This document shows positions 14,145-21,786 of a stretch of 36,413 nt of DNA, in pieces. Every line of letters begins with the position of its first letter. The first letter of the stretch is position 1. Source of the stretch: RUG11867 sp964553435 (GTDB taxonomy: Bacteria > Bacillota_I > Bacilli_A > RF39 > UBA660); the NCBI GenBank assembly GCA_964553435.1, contig CAZKKM010000003.1, positions 1 to 36,413 of the forward strand. Direction: 5' to 3'. A program made the translations under genes and the position numbers. The notes below the pieces were generated by a model. It saw only the letters and a list, made by a program, of their open reading frames with translations. It was not told the origin of the DNA and searched no databases.

Positions 14145-15925
14145 GTTTAAAAAGTGAAATAGCCCCTAAGGGCATAGAATGGAAACCAACTTCTTTCCGT
14201 CTCGGGGACAAATATTGTACGATTTTGACGGTCATAAGTTATCCTAAGTTCATCGATCATGGCTATTTGGCCAACATCACGAACATTCCAGGAGTCAAAG
14301 TCGTCATCAAGCATTTGCCGATAGATTTTGCCTTGATGAGAAAGATGATAGATAAGGAGATAGCGGATTTAAAAGAGCGCTTCCAAAAGGAAAATGACCA
14401 CACCTTACAAGAGAGAATTCGTCAGGACTACGAATCGCTCGAAGGCTTCATTCAACAGCTTGCCGCTTCCAGTGCCAAGATTTTCGACTTTCAAATGCAC
14501 ATTCTCTTGAGTGGAGACACCGAAGAAGAACTCGAAAATCGCAAACTCGAGATGAAAACATACATGACAGGAATGGATATGAGGGGGATACCTCTCATGT
14601 TCGAGCAGGAAAAAGTTCTAAAATCTATGATTCCGATTTTCCCTAAACAGGACATCGAAGACAGAATAGGAACTCCGATTCCATCGAACACCATCGCGGC
14701 TATGTATCCGTTCGTCTTCGATTCGATCAAAGATCCGGGACTCAGTACACTTCTCGGAGTGGATTTCTCGGGCGGAGTCGTACTTTTCAACCAGTTCCTC
14801 TATCAAATCAAAAAGGAACACAACCGCAATAACGCGAACATGCTCATATTGGGTGCTTCTGGTTCAGGTAAATCGACCGCAGCAAAACTTCTTTTGAGAA
14901 ATCATTTCCGCAACGAATACAAGATAGTTGCCATCGACCCAGAAGGCGAGCTAGAAGAAATGTGTAAGAACTTTAATGGCGACTTCATCAACCTTGGAAA
15001 AGGTGGACAACTCGGAATGATCAATCCTTTGGAAGTGATCGTCGACGAAGACGAAGAGGACCTCGACAAAGGACTAAGCTATGCCGTTTTGACACGCACA
15101 TTGTCTACACTCAAAGCTTTCATGACCTATCTGTACCCCGATATAGAAGACGACGTTCTAACATTGTTCTCGGACGTCGCCCAAGATACATACAAAAGAT
15201 TTAATATCGATTTCAATACGGATTTTAGAAAATTCAAAAGTACAGATTATCCTACATTCGACGATATCTATGCTACGATCAGAGGTAAAATACTATCCAT
15301 GCCGGAGCATACTCGCGAACGCGATGTCATGGAAAGACTCGAACTGAAGATACGACCTATCACCAAAGAACTTCGTTACTACTTTAACGGTCATACGACG
15401 ATCGAACCGGAAAGCAACTTCGTCGTCTTCAATATAAGAGAACTGATGAATTCCGATTCTGCTATCAGAAATGCATTGTTCTTCAATATTTTGAAGTATT
15501 CATGGAGTCTATGCCTCGACAAAGATATAAACACCGTTTTGTACGTCGACGAAGCTCACGTCTTACTCGGAAGTCAGAATGAACTAGGTGCAGAATTCCT
15601 TGCTCAAATTCAAAGACGTAGCCGCAAATACAACACGGGAACGATCATCATAACCCAACAGCCGACAGATTTTGCGGCAGATAAGATCATCATGCACGGC
15701 AAGGCGATATTCGACAATGCCAGTTACTACTTGGCGATGGGACTCAAAAAACAAGCCGTCGAAGACTTATCAAAACTCGTCGATTTGAACGAAAATGAAA
15801 TGGAATCGATAAAACGGTTCAGCCAAGGACAAGGTCTGTTCGTCTGCGGTTCTCGTCGAATGCAGATAAACGTCGTCCTCACACAAGAAGAACTCGATTC
15901 GTTCGGAACGGGTGGAGGATTATAA
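14141..15925 (+). CDS. virB4: VirB4-like T4SS ATPase (motor part)
   Basis: The 594-residue ATPase starts at ATG 14141. Walker A is GASGSGKS (238-245), Walker B is VLYVDEAHVLL with D470 and E471, followed by the RSRKYNTGTIIITQQP segment typical of VirB4/TraC motor domains. VirB4 is the conserved hexameric ATPase that powers T4SS assembly and substrate transport at the membrane base. It follows PrgI and the VirB4 N-terminal piece, and precedes the wall hydrolase, in the common Gram-positive order. All catalytic motifs are intact, which argues for an active system. Residues 1-200 correspond to the remaining N-terminal domain of VirB4 and include a charged coiled segment (~65-110). Confidence 0.9.
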   Translation: MSLKSEIAPKGIEWKPTSFRLGDKYCTILTVISYPKFIDHGYLANITNIPGVKVVIKHLPIDFALMRKMIDKEIADLKERFQKENDHTLQERIRQDYESLEGFIQQLAASSAKIFDFQMHILLSGDTEEELENRKLEMKTYMTGMDMRGIPLMFEQEKVLKSMIPIFPKQDIEDRIGTPIPSNTIAAMYPFVFDSIKDPGLSTLLGVDFSGGVVLFNQFLYQIKKEHNRNNANMLILGASGSGKSTAAKLLLRNHFRNEYKIVAIDPEGELEEMCKNFNGDFINLGKGGQLGMINPLEVIVDEDEEDLDKGLSYAVLTRTLSTLKAFMTYLYPDIEDDVLTLFSDVAQDTYKRFNIDFNTDFRKFKSTDYPTFDDIYATIRGKILSMPEHTRERDVMERLELKIRPITKELRYYFNGHTTIEPESNFVVFNIRELMNSDSAIRNALFFNILKYSWSLCLDKDINTVLYVDEAHVLLGSQNELGAEFLAQIQRRSRKYNTGTIIITQQPTDFAADKIIMHGKAIFDNASYYLAMGLKKQAVEDLSKLVDLNENEMESIKRFSQGQGLFVCGSRRMQINVVLTQEELDSFGTGGGL

Positions 15926-15945
15926 AAGGAGTGTGATTTAACGAA

Positions 15946-18033
15946 ATGGGGCTTTTTGACAAACGCAAAAAAAACAAAAACGATGATCGGCCCGAAGAAA
16001 AAGATGGTGCAATTCTTGCTACCGCAATGTCTTTTTGGCAATCACTCCCTGTTCTCGTTAAATTGAAAATAATAGGAGTGGTTGCGGCCGTTGCCGTCGT
16101 CATCATCTTGATGGTCGGTGTACTCGGTGCCATACCATCTCTTTTTTTAGATTATTCCGACGATGCTCAAAATACCAAAGATATACCCGATGAGTATCGC
16201 GAATATTGGGCCGAATTATGTGAAGATGAAGATGCCGGATGTACGGAAGAACAGATCGCCGCGGCCAAGAAACTGAAAGAATCCCAAACGGCATTTTATA
16301 CGAAGCTCGATTCCTTAGTCAAAAAAAACAACATCACGGCCGAACAAAAATACATCGTTTTGACGACAGTCTTCTATAATTATCAAATAGACGACTTCAC
16401 GGCCGGTGCCTTCGACATCGACGACAATGACGATATAAACTATGACTCTTCCAACAATGGAGAAAACGTCTACCAAAGAGAGAAAGATACCCTCAAGGAA
16501 TTGATAAAACAATTCAAAGTCAATACGGCCTTTTGTGAATATACGACCAAGAACGATGCCGGAGAAGATGTCAAAAAAACGGAAACTCTCCGAAGTCCTT
16601 CCGGCTCGACTTACTCGTTCAATTTTTTCGACAATGTCAAATTCACTTTTGGTATTCTGCCAGCTGCCGAAGGCTTTGCCGAAGCCAAGGAAGCATGCGA
16701 AGCTTTGACATCTGGACGCGTATATATGGAAGTATCTTCATCATCGGCTGCCTCGATAGACGGATACTATCGTTACCTAAAGGAGTCGGACTTCTTGGAC
16801 GATAGACCGATGAATGCGCCGGCATATTTAGAACACGCAAAAAAATACGGTTTAAGCGAAGACATTTCTTCGTGGCCCGAGGAAGAGAAGATTTTGGTAC
16901 GCGAAGCAATCATAAAAGATATCAAGTCGATCGTCGCAGCCCATACACCGACTCAAAACAAGAATATGACCTATTTGGCCGTCGGTCATGACACAGCTTA
17001 CTGGTGGCCGATAGGTTCGTCCGAAGTCATCGAATCGAACGGCAAATATTATGCTACGGGCACACCATATCCCAACGTCGTAACTTCAGAAGGTGGAGGT
17101 CGTATCGATCCGATTTCGGGAAAACCGGCGACTCACAGTGGTATGGATATTGCTCCGATAGGAGCTGCACCTGGAGTCGTACCGGTCATTGCCGCCAAAT
17201 CGGGTACGGTCGTCTTTCCGGATGCTTCGACTTCCGTCGGATACGGAAACGGCACGGGAATAGGTGGTTCGACTTACGGAAATTATATTCGCATTCAACA
17301 TACCGATGGTAACTATACACTCTATGCCCATCTGCATGCGAACAGCATACTCGTCCGTACGGGTGATAGTGTCGAGCAAGGACAAGTCATTGCCTACGTC
17401 GGAAACTCCGGTCGGTCGACTGGAACCCACTTGCACTTCGAAGTCCGCGAAGGGCAAGACAGTTACTACAGTGTCACCGACCCTCGCAAATACATATCCG
17501 AAGAAAACCCTCGTCCACAATCATCCGTATCCCAAGACTTCGTAGCTTGGTTCGATGCCAACTTCGAAGGCTCGACTGGAACGGATTCCACCGGAACAAA
17601 ATACTTGGTCAAAGACGTCGGCGATGGAGTTAGAACTGTCGGTCCGGGTGTCACTTTGGATGCTCAAAGAAATAAATTCCTAGAACGTGGAATAAATGTC
17701 GACGAATATCCGAACGGCACTTATATAGATATCGAGATTGTCGATTCTATCAAAAGTCAAATTCTCGAAGAAGCTGCCAGCTCGATCGAAACTACCATTT
17801 CCAATGCAGGATTGACCCTCGAAAAAGAAAAGATCGAAGCGCTCGTCGTATTCAAATACAACGTCGGAAATATAAGCGGCTTTACCGAAGCTTACAAAAA
17901 ATACGGCGACACTCAGGCTCTTTACGATAATTACTTCGGTCAATACGTTCACGTCAAAGGCGAAGTTTGGCCGGGACTTGTAAAACGCAGACAAAAAGAG
18001 TGGGAGTTATTCCACAATCATGTCTATGTCTAG
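15946..18033 (+). CDS. Two-domain cell-wall hydrolase of the T4SS: M23 endopeptidase + GH24 muramidase
   Basis: The 695-residue protein starts at ATG 15946; a stop 12 bp upstream rules out earlier starts, though AAAGGAG is a long 14 bp away. One helix (~residues 28-60) anchors it. Residues ~70-370 are an unrecognised helical region. Residues ~375-515 are an M23 LytM domain with zinc ligands H397 and D401 (HSGMD) and H495/H497 (HLHFE). Residues ~530-690 resemble GH24 phage-type lysozyme: FEGS with candidate catalytic E541, a GPGVT turn, FKYNVGN, and the closing GLVKRRQKEWELF signature. This is the VirB1-like function, opening peptidoglycan for the machine, and implies the host has peptidoglycan. 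VirB1-like proteins of Gram-positive T4SS usually pair other domains (SLT/GH25-like lysozyme with NlpC/P60 or CHAP), so this pairing is notable. Confidence 0.85.
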   Translation: MGLFDKRKKNKNDDRPEEKDGAILATAMSFWQSLPVLVKLKIIGVVAAVAVVIILMVGVLGAIPSLFLDYSDDAQNTKDIPDEYREYWAELCEDEDAGCTEEQIAAAKKLKESQTAFYTKLDSLVKKNNITAEQKYIVLTTVFYNYQIDDFTAGAFDIDDNDDINYDSSNNGENVYQREKDTLKELIKQFKVNTAFCEYTTKNDAGEDVKKTETLRSPSGSTYSFNFFDNVKFTFGILPAAEGFAEAKEACEALTSGRVYMEVSSSSAASIDGYYRYLKESDFLDDRPMNAPAYLEHAKKYGLSEDISSWPEEEKILVREAIIKDIKSIVAAHTPTQNKNMTYLAVGHDTAYWWPIGSSEVIESNGKYYATGTPYPNVVTSEGGGRIDPISGKPATHSGMDIAPIGAAPGVVPVIAAKSGTVVFPDASTSVGYGNGTGIGGSTYGNYIRIQHTDGNYTLYAHLHANSILVRTGDSVEQGQVIAYVGNSGRSTGTHLHFEVREGQDSYYSVTDPRKYISEENPRPQSSVSQDFVAWFDANFEGSTGTDSTGTKYLVKDVGDGVRTVGPGVTLDAQRNKFLERGINVDEYPNGTYIDIEIVDSIKSQILEEAASSIETTISNAGLTLEKEKIEALVVFKYNVGNISGFTEAYKKYGDTQALYDNYFGQYVHVKGEVWPGLVKRRQKEWELFHNHVYV

Positions 18034-18051
18034 TAAAAAGGAGGTCTTCCG

Positions 18052-18573
18052 ATGGAAGAAGAAAAAGCTCGCAAGAGAAAAAACATCATCACGATTTTGA
18101 CCATAACAACCGTCGCACTATACGTTGCCATCTTCTTCATGCTCGAAGAAAGAGAAGCAAAGTCCGCCAAAGAACAGGCCGCGATCGTCACAAACTATAG
18201 TGAATTTTATACGGTGAGTGCCTGTGCCAACAAATACATAAGTTTGCTCGGTTCTCGCGATGCCGATTCGCTTTTAAAAGTTTTATCGGAAAGTTACAAG
18301 AGGAAAAACTTCATTACATCATCGAACGTATCCGACAATTTGCCGATTGTCGCAGGTGGTACGACCTTTTTGGCCGATCGCATGTATTATGAAAAACAAT
18401 CCGACGACATCTTCAAATACTACATATCCGGTTTCTTGGAAACAGGCGGTCTCGACATGAACGAACAAAACCGCATACGTTCATATCTCATCGTCTATTT
18501 GGACAAAAAGAATAATGTATTTTCCATCGAGCCTTACGATGGCCGAGAATATACCGAGGGGGTCTTCGAATGA
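18052..18573 (+). CDS. VirB8/TcpC-like single-pass T4SS protein, copy 1
   Basis: The 173-residue protein starts at ATG 18052 with a full AAGGAGG site (18038-18044). It has a basic N-terminus, one helix (~residues 12-31), and an external ~140-residue domain that looks NTF2-like: two helices (ACANKYISLLGS, DSLLKVLSESYK) followed by strands. Small proteins of this build in Gram-positive T4SS operons (TcpC, TraH, PrgL types) act as VirB8 equivalents that organise the channel. Sequence identity within the family is low, so the call rests on topology, length and position. Its stop overlaps the next start (ATGA, 18570-18573), so the two copies are probably made together. Confidence 0.6.
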   Translation: MEEEKARKRKNIITILTITTVALYVAIFFMLEEREAKSAKEQAAIVTNYSEFYTVSACANKYISLLGSRDADSLLKVLSESYKRKNFITSSNVSDNLPIVAGGTTFLADRMYYEKQSDDIFKYYISGFLETGGLDMNEQNRIRSYLIVYLDKKNNVFSIEPYDGREYTEGVFE

Positions 18574-19034
18574 ACAAAAAATATAATGTGATTACCGGCA
18601 TCATCATCGCACTTCTCATTATAGGCTCTATTGCCGGCATCATCATCTTCTTCATGTTCGACACCCAGCCCAAAGATTTCGAATATTTGAAAAATTACGA
18701 CATAAACGAGTACATGCCAGTCTACATCTCGGAAGAGAAGATGGCTACCATGTACTATAACGAATTTCAGTATTACCTAAACCACGACCTGAAGGGTGCA
18801 TACGAACTTCTGAACCCCGATTATAAAAAGAAACGTTTCCCATCGCTCATGACCTTCCAAGCTTATATACTTCCTTTTTATAATGCCGCTTTGGACTCTT
18901 ACAGCATCGTCGCCAAAAACGATAAAAAAATCTTTTATTTGAAGATGAGCGACGGCAATGAAGTCATATTTGCCACTTCCGGTGTCATGAAATACGAGAT
19001 CTATTTCGACGATACGACGATTTCTATAGAATAA
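18570..19034 (+). CDS. VirB8/TcpC-like single-pass T4SS protein, copy 2
   Basis: The 154-residue protein starts at ATG 18570 with GAGGGGGT upstream and a 4-bp overlap with copy 1. It has the same plan: short basic N-terminus, helix ~residues 7-28, and an external domain with MYYNEFQYYLNHDLKGAYELL and YKKKRFPSL, which fits an NTF2-like fold. The two copies are clearly different in sequence, so they may form a heteromer around the channel. It is the last gene of the main T4SS operon; the coupling-protein gene starts 56 bp later. Confidence 0.6.
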   Translation: MNKKYNVITGIIIALLIIGSIAGIIIFFMFDTQPKDFEYLKNYDINEYMPVYISEEKMATMYYNEFQYYLNHDLKGAYELLNPDYKKKRFPSLMTFQAYILPFYNAALDSYSIVAKNDKKIFYLKMSDGNEVIFATSGVMKYEIYFDDTTISIE

Positions 19035-19059
19035 CATAGCATTTTCGAAAAAAATAGTA

Positions 19060-19065
19060 TATAAT
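19060..19065 (+). promoter_or_regulatory. Possible promoter of the virD4-like gene
   Basis: TATAAT lies at 19060-19065 in the 56-bp gap before ATG 19091. The -35 position (19037-19042, TAGCAT) is poor, so read-through from the T4SS operon probably also contributes. Confidence 0.4.
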
Positions 19066-19090
19066 AGGACAAAGAAAAGGGAATGATTAG

Positions 19091-21355
19091 ATGAAATTGA
19101 AAGTTAGAGTTAAGCAAAAAGATTTTATCATGTTTATAGGCATATGTATAGCCCTGTTTATCGGATGTGCTATTCTAGCCATAAACTTTATATCCTTTGG
19201 AACTGACGGTTCATTGGTCGGTTTCAATTTATTCGCCCATTTTGACGGACAAGCATTGGGCCTTACATTGCTTCTATTCGTCGTCTCACTCGTCGTCATA
19301 TTCATGAGCGTCTCATCGACCATATTCGACTTCGAAAAAGGTGGTATAGGTCTCATTTTGGGAGAAAAAGAAGAGAAGGGCTACAACCGTTGGACGACAG
19401 AAAAGGAGATGAAAGGAGCCTTCGGTATCAAAAAAGTACAAGTCAATTTGCCGACTTCTGATGCCGGAGGAATCGTCATGATAAACGACGGCAAGAACAT
19501 GTGGGTCGACGACGGAGAATACCATACTCTCATTATCGGTCAATCGGGCTCAGGCAAGACGACCGCACTCGTCGATCCCCAAGTATACAGTCTTTGTAAG
19601 CATGGCGAATCGATGGTCATCACCGACCCTAAAGGTGAAATCTACAAAAGACATGCCAACCGTCTGAAAGACAAAGGTTACAAACTGGTCGTCATCAACT
19701 TCCGCGATCCCCGTGAGGGAAATGCTTGGAATCCGCTCACGATTCCCTATAGAATGTACAAACAAGGTAAGACAGACAAAGCCAAGGAGTTACTAGAAGA
19801 TATTTCTCAAAACATCTTGATAGACCCTAAGAACACGAACGATCCCTTTTGGGAAAGAAGTGCTGCCGACTATTTTTCTGGTCTTGCACTCGGTCTATTC
19901 GAAGATGCGAAAGAAAACGAAGTAAACATCACTTCGATAAGCAACATGGCCACCGCCGGTGAAGAAAAAAACGGTCTCAATACATTTGCTAAAGACTATT
20001 TTACTTTGAAAGGCGAATCGACCGCACCTTATGAATATGCCAAAGCGACAATTGCCGCTCCGAACGACACAAAATCGAGTATTCTTTCCGTCTTTCAAAG
20101 TAAAATTAGAACATTCTCGACACGTGAAGAACTTTCGGAAATGCTTTCTTATAGTGACTTCAACATGGAAGACATCGGAAAAGAAAAAACCGCAGTTTTC
20201 TTGATAGTCCACGACGAAAAGACGACTTATCATTCGCTTGCGACCATTTTCATCAAACAATTGTACGAAGTTCTCATCGACGTCGCTCACAAAAATCCCG
20301 ACGGAGCTCTCAAATATAGAACTAATTTCATTCTCGATGAGTTTGCAAACATGCCTCAGCTTAGAGATGTCACCTCGATGGTCACAGCCGCTCGTTCTCG
20401 TCGCATAAGATTTACCTTTATCATCCAGAACTTTGCTCAATTGGACGAAGTTTATGGAGACAAAAATGCCGAAACGATAAGAAGTAACTGCGGCAACACG
20501 GTCTATCTTTTGACGAACGAACTATCCGCTTTGGAAGAGATAAGCAAACTATGCGGAGAAGTAAAATCTAAAAAAGACGATAAGACTGTCTCTACACCGC
20601 TCGTCACTGTGACCGATTTGCAGAAGATGAAACGCAACGAAATAATCGTCATCCGCATGCGCATGAGACCGTTCAGAACCGTGCTCAAAGGATCGTATGA
20701 TATAGATTGGGGAGACAATTATCCTGAAGCAAGTATTCCGGAACGCGATACCTATCCTGTCAAGGTTTTCGACATGAAGGGATACGTCAAGGAAGAAAAA
20801 CGCAAGAAGACGATGGACGCGATAAACAAAGCTCAAGAAGCCACTTCGAATTCACCATTGGGTACACTAGGCAATCCAACCGCTCCAGCAGGAGTTGGAA
20901 ATCATCTAGCCCGTGGATTCGATGACATTCCACCTAGACCATTGAATGCGGCAAGCCCCATGACGAAAGATCCATTCGACTTGGACAAGCCGGTCGATAT
21001 CGACGAACTCGTCAAAAACATCGATGCACAAATAGCCGAACTCGAACGCGAACAAAGAGAAGAGGAGCAAAAACGACGCGAAATGGAAAAGAAGACGTCT
21101 GTCGCTCCGACGATCGAAAATACTTTTCTCAAACCTGTTCGAGAAACGAAGACCACGGATGCTATTCCGCCTCGTCCGATGCGCACGATTCCAAAACCTA
21201 CTATCGAATCGATTTCTAAACCTGCGCCTCCCCAGAATGAGCCATCGATGAAAAATGACAGTCAGATAAACGTCGACAACTCGAGTGTCGTCCTCAGCAA
21301 CGGAGTAGTCACCGACGATCAATTCTTCGACGACTTTTTCGGCGACGACGATTAA
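19091..21355 (+). CDS. virD4: VirD4/TraG-like type IV coupling protein
   Basis: The 754-residue protein starts at ATG 19091 with an AAAGGGA site. Two N-terminal helices (~residues 13-36 and 56-78) anchor it. The motor domain has Walker A GQSGSGKT (150-157), VITDPKGE, FWERSAADYF, and Walker B FILDEFANMP (D416, E417), plus the RSRRIRF segment typical of TraG/VirD4. Coupling proteins select the substrate (DNA-relaxase complex or protein) and feed it to the T4SS. The last ~170 residues are low-complexity: Pro-rich with Glu/Arg runs (IAELEREQREEEQKRREMEKK) and an acidic DDQFFDDFFGDDD end. Such tails often bind substrates or adaptors. No relaxase is encoded nearby, so the substrate is unknown. Confidence 0.9.
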   Translation: MKLKVRVKQKDFIMFIGICIALFIGCAILAINFISFGTDGSLVGFNLFAHFDGQALGLTLLLFVVSLVVIFMSVSSTIFDFEKGGIGLILGEKEEKGYNRWTTEKEMKGAFGIKKVQVNLPTSDAGGIVMINDGKNMWVDDGEYHTLIIGQSGSGKTTALVDPQVYSLCKHGESMVITDPKGEIYKRHANRLKDKGYKLVVINFRDPREGNAWNPLTIPYRMYKQGKTDKAKELLEDISQNILIDPKNTNDPFWERSAADYFSGLALGLFEDAKENEVNITSISNMATAGEEKNGLNTFAKDYFTLKGESTAPYEYAKATIAAPNDTKSSILSVFQSKIRTFSTREELSEMLSYSDFNMEDIGKEKTAVFLIVHDEKTTYHSLATIFIKQLYEVLIDVAHKNPDGALKYRTNFILDEFANMPQLRDVTSMVTAARSRRIRFTFIIQNFAQLDEVYGDKNAETIRSNCGNTVYLLTNELSALEEISKLCGEVKSKKDDKTVSTPLVTVTDLQKMKRNEIIVIRMRMRPFRTVLKGSYDIDWGDNYPEASIPERDTYPVKVFDMKGYVKEEKRKKTMDAINKAQEATSNSPLGTLGNPTAPAGVGNHLARGFDDIPPRPLNAASPMTKDPFDLDKPVDIDELVKNIDAQIAELEREQREEEQKRREMEKKTSVAPTIENTFLKPVRETKTTDAIPPRPMRTIPKPTIESISKPAPPQNEPSMKNDSQINVDNSSVVLSNGVVTDDQFFDDFFGDDD

Positions 21356-21360
21356 AATTT

Positions 21361-21382
21361 GATCCACACTATGTGGATTTTT
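21361..21382 (+). terminator. Rho-independent terminator after virD4
   Basis: ATCCACA (21362-21368), CTA, TGTGGAT (21372-21378), then T to 21382. It separates the T4SS from the translation operon. Confidence 0.75.
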
Positions 21383-21437
21383 ATTTATCGATTTGAAAGT
21401 GAAAAGACGCATATATCGATAATTGCACAAAATGCAT

Positions 21438-21466
21438 TTGTATTTTATTTAAAATTATGGTATAAT
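21438..21466 (+). promoter_or_regulatory. Promoter of the rimP-nusA-infB-truB operon
   Basis: TTGTAT (21438-21443), 17 bp, TATAAT (21461-21466) with the extended TGG (21458-21460). It is one of the best promoters in the window, as expected for translation genes. Confidence 0.75.
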
Positions 21467-21486
21467 GAAGTCATTAAGCGGAAAGG

Positions 21487-21511
21487 AAGTGGGGATTGAC
21501 AACCCACTTTT
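21487..21511 (+). promoter_or_regulatory. Leader hairpin upstream of rimP
   Basis: AAGTGGG (21487-21493) pairs with CCCACTT (21503-21509) around a 9-nt loop, followed by a short T-run. Position just after the promoter and 20 bp before the start codon suggests an attenuator or processing hairpin in the operon leader. Similar GTGGG/CCCAC hairpins occur before rimP in other Firmicutes as far as I recall; that parallel is not verified here. Confidence 0.5.
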
Positions 21512-21530
21512 ATTGATGATTGGAGGAATT

Positions 21531-21785
21531 ATGAACGAAAAACTTGATAAAATTAGAAATGCCATCACAAAACCGATGGAAAAGATGAACATAATCGTAG
21601 ACGAAATAACATATGTGACAGAAAACGGCTACAACTTTTTGAAGATTACTTTAGATAAAGTGAATGGACTCGATATGGATACGATAGTCGAAGCCACGAA
21701 CGTCATCAACCCCATCGTCGACGAACTAGATTTGATAGAAAAAGAATACATACTGGATATATCCAGCAAAGAAAGAGGTAATTGA
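21531..21785 (+). CDS. rimP: Short RimP-like ribosome maturation factor (N-terminal domain only)
   Basis: The start is ATG 21531 with GGAGG nine bases upstream; an in-frame ATG at 21465 overlaps the promoter -10. The 84-residue product matches the RimP N-terminal domain: VDEITYVTENGYNFLKITLDK and a NPIVDELDLIEKEYILDISS strand. Normal RimP is ~150 residues with a second, SH3-like C-terminal domain that binds ribosomal protein S12. Here the protein stops right after the DISS strand, where the usual SSPG turn would begin. Position before nusA fixes the identity. RimP helps mature the 30S subunit. The C-terminal domain could be dispensable in this lineage, or the protein could have a reduced role. 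No remnant is visible, since nusA begins two bases after the stop. Confidence 0.75.
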   Translation: MNEKLDKIRNAITKPMEKMNIIVDEITYVTENGYNFLKITLDKVNGLDMDTIVEATNVINPIVDELDLIEKEYILDISSKERGN

Positions 21786-21786
21786 T

